From NCBI GenBank assembly GCA_036768485.1, contig JAVLUZ010000154.1:124001-188000 (forward strand): a DNA stretch of 64,000 nt. The letters run 5' to 3'. Each line of letters starts with the position of its first letter. Position 1 is the stretch's first letter. Positions 11,757 through 21,565 of the stretch are shown in pieces. The notes beneath the pieces are model-generated. The model was not told where the DNA came from. It saw nothing but the letters and a program-made list of their open reading frames with translations, and searched no databases. Source of the DNA: Mermis nigrescens. Lineage: Eukaryota; Nematoda; Enoplea; Mermithida; Mermithidae. The position numbers were made by a program, and so were the translations under genes.

Positions 11757-12800
11757 AAATGCCTTGCCCACTAGTCATTGATGCATTTGAATAGGTACAT
11801 ACCCATGTATTTATCTGATATTTGTATCTAAACTGCACGAAAAGTCTTAGTGTTTAATTTTTAATGCTATTTGGCTAATTTATCATGTTTTACCAAAAAA
11901 CTACGCCTTTCCTTAATTGTTCAATTATTAAATGTGCCAGCTTGGCCGTACTTTACTTCAGCTTAATCCTTAAGTTTTTAAAAAAAATTGCTGCATTTAA
12001 CATAAGTTTTCGTGATTCTGTCTTGTTTTGCAATTTTTCAGCTGGTCATGCTTGTGCATGTATGCGTATCTTCAATCAGTGCTTGGAATATGCTCTTGTG
12101 ATCTTTCTAGTGGACTTAAAAATTTTTCAATTTATTCTCTAAAACAGATTTATAAGAAGTACTTGTTTTTTTTAGTTATGCTTCTATTCAGGGCAAATAT
12201 AAGGGGGCTGGGATGGCCCCTCCACCTGCCCGGCAAAGTTGGTGAGATACAGAATAGATATATAATATACAATGATTTTTGGCTGTCAGTGAAGAGAAGT
12301 AGAGAATTTCTCAAATTTCTTCATTCCAGATACTACCGATTAGTGACATCTATTTACTTTTGTGGCGGCCTGGAAGCCATACAGAGAATACATTTTAAAA
12401 CGATTTCAAGAGGGGAAACAGCATTTCAGAATAGTTTTCTTCTATTTTCAAGCACAACTTTCAATAATCTTCGATGCTACGCGTCAGTTGCAAAAAATAC
12501 TGGAAATTGAGCAGTAATTCCAGCCTCTTAACGTCCTTTAACCAAAATTTCACAAGTTTTTCGGTTCTTTGAGCTGGATTTTTGCTAACATCGAAGAAAT
12601 TTGATGATTTTTGCTCACAATTGTCAAAAAATGTTGCGTCACAAACGGTTTAAAATAAAAATAGACAACGTAAAACATAAAAAAACGTCATTTTGCAAAT
12701 GAAGGGCTGATTTTTAGACGTATTTCTGACTGTCTAGAAAAAGTTAGGTACCGTTCCCTCTCACAAAAATGCTAGATCCGTCACTGCTCATTTTTATGTA
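11757..12800. other. Unassigned AT-rich DNA
   Basis: A 160-residue plus-strand frame (12028-12510) and an overlapping 85-residue frame show no motif, signal or repeat. I do not call them genes. Confidence 0.35.
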
Positions 12801-12801
12801 T

Positions 12802-13537
12802 CATCCAGGTGGGCAGCATCGAAATTCTGGGGAAGGCGTGAAAAAATTTTCAAAGGTCAAAAAATGGCCTTAAAAATATGGTATGACGAAAAAACACAAT
12901 TTTTTGACGTTTTCATTGAGCACTATCCAATGGCATCAAAAAATCGTTAGAACAAAGCAAAAAATTTCAATAATTGAATTCTGGTAGGGGGTATCTTGAT
13001 TTCTGGGGGGTATTCCAACTTCTGGGGGTACATTCATACGTGGGCAGCAAGAAAATTCTGGGGGGGGGTGCAACATTTTTTTGAAGGTCGAAAAATGGCC
13101 TTAAAAATGGTGGTATGGCGATAAAAACACCATTTTTCGACGTTTCTCATCAAGCACTATCCATTGGCATCAAAAAATTGCGAAAAAAACGAAAAAAATT
13201 TTCAAAAATTGAATTCTGGTGGGGGGTATCTTGATTTCTGGGGGTATTCCAACTTCTAGAGGGTACATTCATACGTGGGCAGCAAGAAAATTCTGGGGGG
13301 GGGTGCAACATTTTTTTGAAGGTCGAAAAATGGCCTTAAAAATGGTGGTATGGCGATAAAAACACCATTTTTCGACGTTTCTCATCAAGCACTATCCATT
13401 GGCATCAAAAAATTGCGAAAAAAACGAAAAAAATTTTCAAAAATTGAATTCTGGGGGGGGGGTATTTTGATTTCTGGGGGGGGTATTTTGGTTTCTGGGG
13501 GGTGCATACCCCCTAAACCCCCCCACGCCCAGGTGTG
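12802..13537 (+). mobile_element. Tandem array of three MITE family 1 copies
   Basis: Copies start at 12802, 13035 and 13270, and the last two are nearly identical over 180 bp with a 235-bp period. The octamer GGTACATT occurs at 13027-13034, 13262-13269 and 13538-13545. Only the third copy has the canonical right terminus (GCCCAGGTGTG, ending 13537) and is bracketed by two perfect GGTACATT copies. Copies one and two stop at ATTCCAACTTCT and run straight into GGTACATT. This suggests one insertion with TSD GGTACATT that was later tandemly amplified. Confidence 0.85.
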
Positions 13538-13545
13538 GGTACATT

Positions 13546-13935
13546 GAGAAAGTGAGCAGTTTTGATTTTTAAAAAGATTTCAAATCTAATTAGTGCGGTC
13601 AAACCTAATTTCTGCGTGTTAATCAATTTTTGCTAATTTGTTTTCAGAAATGCACAAATTTGTAATTACTTCCACCATAAAATAAATTACTTACGTCCTG
13701 AGCGCTACCTGTGTCTTTGAAAAAGTAATTAGTTCTAATTTTAAAGAGATTTAATATCTAATTAGTGCAGTCAAACCTAATTTCTGCGTGTTAATCAATT
13801 TTTGCTAATTTGTTTTCAAAAATGCACAAATTTGTAATTACTTCCGCCAAAAAATAAATTACTTCCATCTAAAACGCTACTCATGTCTTTGAGAAAGTAA
13901 ATAGTTTTGATTTTAAAAAAGATATCAAATCTAGC
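13546..13935 (+). repeat. 170-bp tandem repeat, left block
   Basis: Just over two units of an AT-rich sequence containing CAAACCTAATTTCTGCGTG, TTAATCAATTTTTGCTAATT and ACAAATTTGTAATTACTTCC, with a boundary word GCGCTACCTGTGTCTTTG. Inverted copies lie at 20250-20330 and 21387-21565, so the repeat brackets the Harbinger element in opposite orientation. Confidence 0.75.
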
Positions 13936-14156
13936 TGTAAAACACTGCTTTTTTTAGAAATTTTAAAAAGTCTTGTATATAATATGATTTGAACTCTGAG
14001 ACATAATTGTTTAAGCTAAATAATCTTTTTGCAATCTAGGTAATTGTCGCAAACGTTTAATTTTTATTCTGTTTCTGACTACAAATTTTACTGATGTGGG
14101 TTCTAATCCACTGTTCACGACAAAAGAATTGTTTAAGGATAACTTTTATTATCATA

Positions 14157-14335
14157 GGCCCGTATGCACAAAGACCAATAAATTTAATCGGCGATTAAGT
14201 CTAATCGTAGATTAATCAATTGGAGATTAACAACCGATAAAAATCCGTATGCACAAACGCCGATTAAAGGCCGATTGACTAATCGCCGATTAAATTTTTA
14301 ATTGTCGATTAAACGCCAATTAACAACAATTCTGA
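14157..14335. promoter_or_regulatory. Harbinger subterminal repeats, left
   Basis: Repeated GGCGATTAA, GCCGATTAA, TGGAGATTAA and TAATCG words occur on both strands next to the terminal inverted repeat. Their mirror set occupies 19545-19681. By analogy with Harbinger elements they are likely binding sites for the Myb-like protein or transposase; this is inference. Confidence 0.55.
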
Positions 14336-14525
14336 TTGGAATTTTGGGTATTGGACAAGTCCAGTAGGTAGAAAAACGAGTACCTATTTTTCTGTTTGAA
14401 TCGTTCATATTTTGGCATGCCTGGACAGGATTGACAAAAGCACAAAAGTAAAAACAGGTTGGGTGGGAAGCTGTGGTTTTGAAATATTTTGTCATATCTG
14501 GTCGCATTTATTAAAACTGGAAAAA

Positions 14526-14765
14526 ATGGACATCAGTAATAAACTTCACAAAAGAATGCAAAATTTTGACAACAAAGAAGTCAAATTTCTCTTTGAATGT
14601 GTTTCCAAAAAAGCTGAAATTATCAAAAATAAAAAAACGGATTCAAAAATGGCGACTGCTAAAAGCAAGGCGTGGGGTGCTATTGAAGAAGCTTCCAAAG
14701 CAAATCCTAACGTGAAAAATCGCAGCAAAGATCAATTGGTCAATAAATGGAAAAATACAAAAGCA
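14526..14765 (+). pseudogene. Harbinger Myb/SANT-like protein, exon 1
   Basis: First exon of the DNA-binding partner that Harbinger elements need for nuclear import and end recognition. It starts at the ATG at 14526 (MDISNKLHKRMQNFDNKEV). A Myb/SANT-like trihelical domain follows, with a conserved Trp at AWGAIEEASK and a terminal KDQLVNKWKNTKA helix. A consensus donor (GCA|GTAATT) ends the exon in phase 0 at 14765; the frame otherwise stops at 14795. An upstream in-frame ATG (14412) is less likely. The last exon is probably 18903-19177. The middle exon was not identified, so gene integrity is unknown. Confidence 0.7.
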
Positions 14766-14949
14766 GTAATTAATCAGCATGTTGCATATTTTTAAACATA
14801 TTGTTTAACTTTGGTGGTAAATGAAAAGAGAGGTCAAAGTTTTTTGAATAAATTTGCAAATTTGAATTTTTCTCAAGAGACAAAGTGTGCAAATGAGGTC
14901 TACTTGATGAATCAATGGCACCCCACCCTTGATTGTTTTATACTGAGAG

Positions 14950-15766
14950 TTAATTAAAATGATCGTGAATATTAGTTTGTCTTTTTGCTGAGCCTTGTAT
15001 ATTGTCATTTCCATGGAACTGATCCTGCCCTTCATCATCTTGGTCAATTTCCACGTCGTCATCAATTTCATCATTCCTCATTTTCGCGAAGTTGTATAAG
15101 ACAACACAAGCAACTATTACGGCTGCGCATTTTTCTGGTTTGAAATTAATGCATTTTGATAGACAAGGGAAACGACGTTTCAGGATTCCAAAAGTTCTTT
15201 CAATAGCCATGTGAGTTGACAATTGCGCAAAATTGTAACGACGCTCAGCTGGCAATTTTGGGTTAGCCAGAGGGGTCATCAAGTAGCGCTGGCAAGCATA
15301 GCCTCGGTCACCAAGGACATGTAAAGCACGAGGGAGGTTTTCGAGTTTGGTCTTCAAAGTTGATTCATTGGAAATTCTGGAATTGTGTGCACTACCCTTA
15401 TGACTAGCTACGACGTCCCAAATTACCAGCTTGTCGTCACATAGCATTTGCACATTGATGGAGAACCAGCCTTTACAATTTCTGTACAATTCTGAGTCTT
15501 CACCACCAGGATTCAGAATTCGAATATGGGTGCCATCAAGAGAACTGATCACCCCGGGAAATCCCTGTTTTTGATGGAATCCATTTACAATGGTTGCATT
15601 TTCATTAGGGCTTGGAAAAACAACAAACCGATTTCTGTATTTGGCTATGAGTCTCGTGACCCTGTTAATGCACCAGGACATAGTGGATTGATCCAGGCCA
15701 TGGATATCAGCATCTTCCCTCCCTTTGAAAACATCCGGTTCCAAAATATCACAGTGTTAGCAAAAC
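14950..15766 (-). pseudogene. HARBI1-like Harbinger transposase, exon 2 (catalytic)
   Basis: DDE endonuclease exon of the PIF/Harbinger transposase. The triad is intact: Asp in SSLDGTHI, Asp in HVLGDRGYA, and Glu in MAIERTFGILKRR, with 35 residues between the last two. An acceptor TTTAAG at 15767 opens the exon in phase 0, matching the donor at 19233. Joined to exon 1 this gives about 351 residues, the usual HARBI1 length. Lesions are a TGA at 15749-15751 in the sixth codon, where the family has a basic residue (a CGA to TGA change is likely), and a one-base insertion near 15730 in the GGGAGGGAAGATGC stretch. The acidic tail (DDDVEIDQDDEGQDQ) precedes the stop. It is a pseudogene with a preserved active site. 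Confidence 0.88.
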
Positions 15767-16788
15767 CTTAAATGAGACTCTAACTAGTACCCTCATTTGC
15801 ATACTACAAAAATCCATACAAATGAACCATAAACATAAGCTAGAACTGCACTTGTAAATTTGCATCATATGTTAATTTGCCTAATTTATGCAATAAAGTA
15901 CAAAGACTTTACCAGTTTCACTTGCTGCCAAAAGTGAGTGAATAATGATCAGTGATTTTTAGCGCAACTGACCCCCAGTCCCCCACCCCCTCCTTAGACT
16001 ACAAACTAATGATCAATTTAGTCCATTAGCCCAAAAAATTTTTATTACTCACTGTGTAATGCCAAAAATTTTTTGACTGTTACATTTTTAATGTTCAATA
16101 TATTTTGAGACTATCCTACTTTTAATTACATTTGAGACACACATGTAATAGGGAGGAATGGATCTGTTTCAAAAATACCTGGAGGCATAGCTCAAGCTGC
16201 AATTTTACATTAAAATCAGAGATATGTAAAAAATCGCAGTTTTTTGTAGCACTTGTGAAGACACCCTGTTTGCCTACTGTACCAAGCTCTAGATGTGTCA
16301 ACTAATCAATTTGAAGCTTGATTTTGTGGTCAAAAATCGATATTACTATATTTATCAATGCTAATTGAGTTTTTCAAAAATGGAAACATTTTTTTATGAT
16401 GCGTATTTGAAAAATCAAAATGTTGAAGCGAGAAAAAACTAATTGTTTTTTGTTGCCAAAAATTAAAAAGGTGCGTAATCTGTCTGAAAATTGAATACTG
16501 GATGGTTTTGACTGATGATCTTTCAGAATTTTTTGTTTTGATGTCAACTAATCAAAAAAGGTTAGTCACAGGAATTATGGAACATCCTCGGCCAAACTAG
16601 TTGCTGACTAAAGATGAATATTGCATAACGCGACAGGAAAAGCAGGTATCTTTGTAATATTGTACCGTTTTTTAAAGCAAACATGATAATAAAAAAGTAT
16701 TAAACTGCCTTAGATCAGTGCAAAACGCCAAAGCTTTTTTTCGTCTGATTTCTGGCTCAAAAATAACCAACGAACTTATATAAATTTA
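15767..16788. other. Transposase intron, part 1
   Basis: AT-rich and without a recognisable repeat, except where the mariner MITE begins at 16789. Nothing here looks coding on the minus strand. Confidence 0.4.
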
Positions 16789-17711
16789 TATAGGGTGGTC
16801 CAGAAAAATGGTACTCCATTTAGTGACGTAACTCCTTTTCTAATAATAGTAGACACACAAAATTTAGGCTAAAAGATGTAGAAAATACCTGGAAGTAAGA
16901 ATATGTAACGTTTATTGCCACTGCTTCAGTAGCTTCGCAGTTGTGATGATTTCTAAAACTCATTTTTTTGTATTTTTTCAGACGTTTAATATTTTTAAAA
17001 AGTGCATTAAATTATGCTTTGGTGGGTTTAAATCTTGAGCTTCAATTTCTTCCGGTTAATGAAACTTCAGCACAATAACTGAAATAGAATGCGCAAAATT
17101 ATGCCAAATTTCAAAATCAATTGGGGAAGTATGAATTGGCTTATAGGATTAAATGTGATTTTCAAGGCTAATTTTTAAATGACATAATAATCTAAGAGAA
17201 ACTAAAAAACTCTACATAAAAATCGCTAAATCTTACACATTCATGCTTGCAGATGTTTTTTCAACGTTTTTACTCAAATTGCATATTTCGAACTGCATTT
17301 GGAACGAAATCAAAAATTCAGCTATCGTTTTGTAAGACATCCTGTAAAAGCAGTCAGTTAAAAATAATTAAAATAAATTAAATGCTACCAGAAGGTTCTG
17401 GATTCTTATGCAAATATTGTGCTGAAATCGAATTTTAGGTAAAAATTTTCAAACCAAACTTTTGATGTTTTATTTTGAGAAGCACATTTTTCAATAGATA
17501 CAAAAATATAAGTTTTTTACAAACTCATAAGTATACAGGGTTGAGTAGAAACGTCATAACTTAAAAACTATCTAATTAATTTAATAGATCTTATAGATTC
17601 TTACTGCCAGATGTTTTCTGCATCCTTTGGTTTAAATAACGTGCTTCTGCTTTCAGCAGGAAAAATTACAGCTCAAAATGTGAGCACCGTATTTTTGGAC
17701 CACCCTGTATT
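16789..17711. mobile_element. mariner-type MITE nested in Harbinger
   Basis: The left end TAGGGTGGTCCAGAAAAATG and the right end TTTTTGGACCACCCTGTA are inverted repeats of the GGGTGGTCC type, also found at the mariner right end near 11105. The 0.92-kb interior holds no transposase. A third related word, TACAGGGTTGAGTAGAAACG, occurs at 17536. Confidence 0.7.
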
Positions 17712-18902
17712 TCAGGAAAAAAAAAACGCTAAACGTTTACTCAATTTGCCACATTTTGCCGTGAAACCTGCATTCTGTAAAATTCTCACCAGCACTTCGG
17801 GCTGATGACCCAAAATTTTTGATAGTCCCAATCAACTGTTTTTACCTCAGCGCTAATACATACTGCTCACGGTTGTTAATAATTTCATTTAGGCTGCCAG
17901 AAAAGCTATTGCTACCTACAAGTGAGCTCTTACAGCCACTGATGGCGGCCCTCCACCAGACAAATCCCCTCCTTTTTATTGGAAAGTTTACAAATTGTTT
18001 CCAACGCAATTTGAAGGGATTCCTTGCTCATTCGACAGTGATGCTGTTTCCAATTCTTCTATTTTCTAAGAGGAACAAGTCGAGCAAGATGAACAAATGC
18101 CAATGAATTCAAGTATATAAGCAGAAGTTTAAAAAAAGTTTTAGTGAAATCACTGTTGGTTTTTTGAACTAAGTCTGTTTTGCGTATACACAAAGATAGA
18201 CTCAAAAAGTCTGTACATTTTGCATAATGCAAAAATGCATTTTTTGCCTGTAATAGGGTACATATGGATTTTTACTGCATTTATCGAATTCTCTTTGTAC
18301 TGCATAACATTGAGAGCTTATCTGTGTCAAAAATCAGAATATAAAGTTTCTGAATGGAAGCTCAATTAGTAGGAAATCAACAGATATTGAACAATACCTA
18401 CTTACCATCTTTGCGACATGATAGTAAAACTTTTGGAACAGTTTTCTACAAAATAATCTTATGGAAAAAAAGTTCTTTATCGAAGTAAAATTATTTTTGA
18501 GAGTGAATTGTACGAAAAATTTCATTGATTACAGCACTTATTGAAAAAGTAAGCTTAAACTTCTACGTATCCCTAACCGGAACAATCTAGAAGCATACAA
18601 AAAACAAAGAGTTGCAGAAAGTAGCAGACTTATGTGCACAATAAAAAAATTGGTGAAGTAGAAGTTTAATTCATTTTGATGCAAAGCACTGAAAAATTTT
18701 GCGAAGTTTTGATTTGTGGTATGAACTTTGCACTAACAAAACATATTGCTGTTTCTACAGAAAAATGTCAGGAAAATTTTTTCGATGTAAAATATCTTTG
18801 TACATGTACAGAAGCAGTCTTGAAAAGTCTATCTACCCCTAGCCAAAAGTGTTTGCCGAGTACAAAAACTATGAGTAAAACAAAACAAAAAATTTTTATC
18901 AG
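17712..18902. other. Harbinger interior, unassigned
   Basis: Open frames at 17819-18106 and 18676-18918 lack recognisable motifs. A middle exon of the Myb-like gene might lie in the second. Confidence 0.35.
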
Positions 18903-19177
18903 GGGACGACGCCTTTGATTCTATGATAGTCAGTTTGCCACCTTCCGATTCTGATCTAAAGCCTCCAGAGATACAATGTATTACTCCGGCGGCATCAAAT
19001 TGTGAAGAGGAGAAAAAGGCATGCATGGATTTAATACAAGCACAAATGGAATTAATTGAGCTTGAAAAAGAAGCCGCAAGAGCAAAAATTGAATATTACA
19101 GGTTGAAATTGGCTTTATTACGTTCTAAAAACCAAGCGCCGCAGTTTTCTGGCTACCATTCTTACACCAATTTGTGA
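18903..19177 (+). pseudogene. Harbinger Myb/SANT-like protein, last exon (probable)
   Basis: It begins after the acceptor TTTTTATCAG at 18902 and ends at TGA 19175-19177. It encodes an acidic stretch (DDAFDSMIVSLPPSDSDLK) and then a charged coiled coil (LIQAQMELIELEKEAARAKI), the typical C-terminal layout of Harbinger Myb-like proteins. The exon lies wholly inside the intron of the opposite-strand transposase. Assignment to the gene starting at 14526 is inference from orientation and layout. Confidence 0.6.
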
Positions 19178-19232
19178 CAAGCTTATTCATGGTTCATTTG
19201 TATGTTTTACATGATTAAGCTAAATTTTGTAC

Positions 19233-19472
19233 CTGTAAAGCTGGCGGCACAGCATGACTTCGATTTGTTTGTTTTAAGTTGTTTTCAAGTAAATTGATTA
19301 ATTCCCTAGCGCTGTTCTTGTTCAATTTGTATCGCGACCAAAATTTATCGTCAGCGTAACTATCAAGCGGATTCGATTGTTCCAAAAATACCCTCCTTGG
19401 AATCACGTTTTCCAAATTTTCATCATCATTTTTGTCCAATTCGTCAAGAAAGTTAAGAATGCCCATAATCAA
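19233..19472 (-). pseudogene. HARBI1-like Harbinger transposase, exon 1
   Basis: N-terminal exon of the same transposase. The conserved block FWSRYKLNKNSARELINLLE and NRSHAVPPALQ corresponds to the family's helix-turn-helix entry region. The exon ends at a strong donor (CAG|GTACAA) in phase 0 after Gln, and the catalytic exon begins 3.47 kb away at 15766. No stop or frameshift was seen in this exon. The start is the ATG at 19472; a second Met lies two codons later. Its intron contains the last exon of the oppositely oriented Myb-like gene and a mariner MITE. Confidence 0.82.
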
Positions 19473-19681
19473 AGAAAATAGAAACCAACTGGCTCACAAA
19501 ACAAATGAAACGCACACTAATTGGCGATTAAACCTGGGGAGGGGTAGGATAAAAATCTCCGATTAACCAAATCGCCAATTACCACTTATCGGCCTTTGTG
19601 CATACCAATAAATTTAATTGGAGATTAAAGTTGTAGTTTAATCGCCGATTAGCGCTAATTGGCCTTTGTGCATATGGGCCC

Positions 19682-20240
19682 TAAATCTCAACTTAGACTT
19701 AGATTTACTTAGTATCACTAAGGGTCAACTCATTTTTGTTCAAACGGATATACCTGGATGACCGGATATAAAATTTTAATTCGAATAATTATCGGATTGG
19801 TGAATGACAGATTAGGATAAATGCACGAGTATATAAATGTAAAAATTATGCAAATGAACAGATAATGTGTCTAAATGGACGTTAAGTGTACCTAATTATT
19901 ATTCAACAAAAATCTTCTAAATATCACAAAATCACACAGTGATGAAGTACTAAAAGGTCCAAAGTTTGATATTTAAGTGATTATGTTGCTCTTTGAAAGT
20001 GGTCCGTGGGAGTTGTTTTCCATTTTGATCCATTTTGATCCATTAGCGGCAAACAACATGATAATTTAACTTTAAGTGTTCCTATTATGTACCTCTTTAC
20101 TTATGTGGTCCAATTAATGACGTGTTTTTGCTTACTTGGATTACTATGTACGATCCAATAAAATCATCATTTAACTTTTGCACTTTAAGAGGTAATGAGT
20201 GAAGAAATATTTTTATCTTTATACACAAATCTTTCAAAAT
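19682..20240. other. Unassigned AT-rich DNA
   Basis: Nothing recognised except a local duplication of CCATTTTGATC near 20020. Confidence 0.4.
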
Positions 20241-20249
20241 GCTATATTT

Positions 20250-20330
20250 TGCAACCATTCGCAACAGTAATTACAAATTTGTGCATTTTTGAAAGCAAAT
20301 TAGCAAAAATTGAATAACACACAGAAATTA
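20250..20330 (-). repeat. 170-bp repeat, inverted partial copy
   Basis: GTAATTACAAATTTGTGCATTTTTGAAAGCAAATTAGCAAAAATTGA is the reverse complement of the unit at 13546-13935. Confidence 0.65.
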
Positions 20331-21386
20331 ACAGCCCTAACAAATTCACACAGTCATTATCCAGATATTTACAGTAACATTTTTTGTAATATACTTTTTT
20401 GCAACACTTTTTTAAGTAGTGATGTTCTAAGGAAGCAAAGTGATGATGTTCTACAGAAGCAAGCAGCAATTGATTGCCAATGAAATTGTCACAAAAGAAC
20501 AACATACTCACAAGCAAGGTAAACATTTAGAGGGAACACATTATTTTGGACTCATTAAACATCAATGTAAAAAACAAAACAGTCAAGGCAGGCACTTGCC
20601 AGCATTGGCCACATTCCCCCAATGACGGGAATGCTGGGGAATGTGTGTGCCTGCATGCCTTGGAGCACTCATTAAACATTGAATAACTCACAACTGTGAA
20701 CCCCAATGACCGACCCGAGGCTATTGAGGTCAAAAATGCTACAAAACTAAAGCAAAACAACTGTGCTTGTGAGTAAACAAAAAAATACGCGTCAATCAAG
20801 TGCAAAAACGTCAAGAAAAATTGCCAAACAGCTACTGCCCATTGCCAGGCGGCACTAATGCTGACTCGTTTTGCAGCTTTTTAGCAATATTTACAATGCG
20901 CATTAAAAAACATACACAATAAACTAATTTAAAATTTTTTATTTGCAGCTGCCCGCAATATGTCAGCCTCTCCGCTGTAAAGCGGCTGTTGCGTAGCATT
21001 TTGAACACATTTTTTGTGCAAATAGCGCAAAAGCGGTGCAACAACCAATCATCAATGCAGAACTTCTTGCCCAAAATGGCACGGACGATCCTCTTCCGGA
21101 ATGCACGCTTGGCCTTGAGGATGGCGTACAAGGTGGGCTGACTATTGGGGTGATGACAAACGGGTCGTCACCCGCAATATCATCAATGGGATCCTCACCC
21201 GCAATGTTGACGACGTCAACCTGCTGATAATCAAATAAATAAAGTGATAATCACTAAAAGCGATCACAATAAAAGTTAAAACAGCTGAAGATTCTAATGA
21301 ATGGTTAAAGTTAATAAGTGAGTGCTAAATGCATCTAGAGGTAGTCACGGCAACTGGGGAAAAGGACTGCCATACAGGGTGCCAAA
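20331..21386. other. Unassigned sequence with interrupted palindrome
   Basis: An imperfect inverted repeat spans about 20583-20663: CAAGGCAGGCAC pairs with GTGTGCCTGCATGCCTTG around CACATTCCCC/GGGGAATGTG. The minus frame 20832-21131 (99 residues, Lys/Arg/Cys-rich) continues an open stretch from further upstream, but I do not recognise it. Confidence 0.4.
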
Positions 21387-21565
21387 GGACACAAGTAGCG
21401 CTCAGGATGGAAGTAATTTATTTTAAAGCGGAAGTAATTACAAATTTGTGCATTTTTAAAAGCAAATCAGCAAAAATTAATTAACACGCATAAATTAGGA
21501 TTGACCGCGCTAATTAGATTTAAAATATTTTTAAAAATCAAAACTATTTACTTTCTCTGGGACAC
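21387..21565 (-). repeat. 170-bp repeat, inverted copy
   Basis: One unit bracketed by GGACACAAGTAGCGC on both sides, inverted relative to 13546-13935. Confidence 0.7.

Larger units (their letters stand above)
14157..19681. mobile_element. PIF/Harbinger DNA transposon (two-gene, degenerate)
   Basis: The ends are inverted: GGCCCGTATGCACAAAGACC at 14157 and, reading inward from 19681, GGGCCCATATGCACAAAGGCC. The same GTATGCACAAA word recurs about 80 bp inside each end. The subterminal 180 bp carry many TTAATCGGC/GCCGATTAA words. Between the ends lie a HARBI1-like transposase (minus) and a Myb/SANT-like gene (plus), the standard pair for this superfamily. The expected 3-bp target duplication was not cleanly resolved (flanks ATA and TAA). 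A smaller TA-flanked mariner MITE sits in the middle (16789-17711). Confidence 0.88.

Noticed and set aside
15526..15771. 81-residue plus-strand frame
   Set aside because: Antisense shadow of the HARBI1-like catalytic exon.
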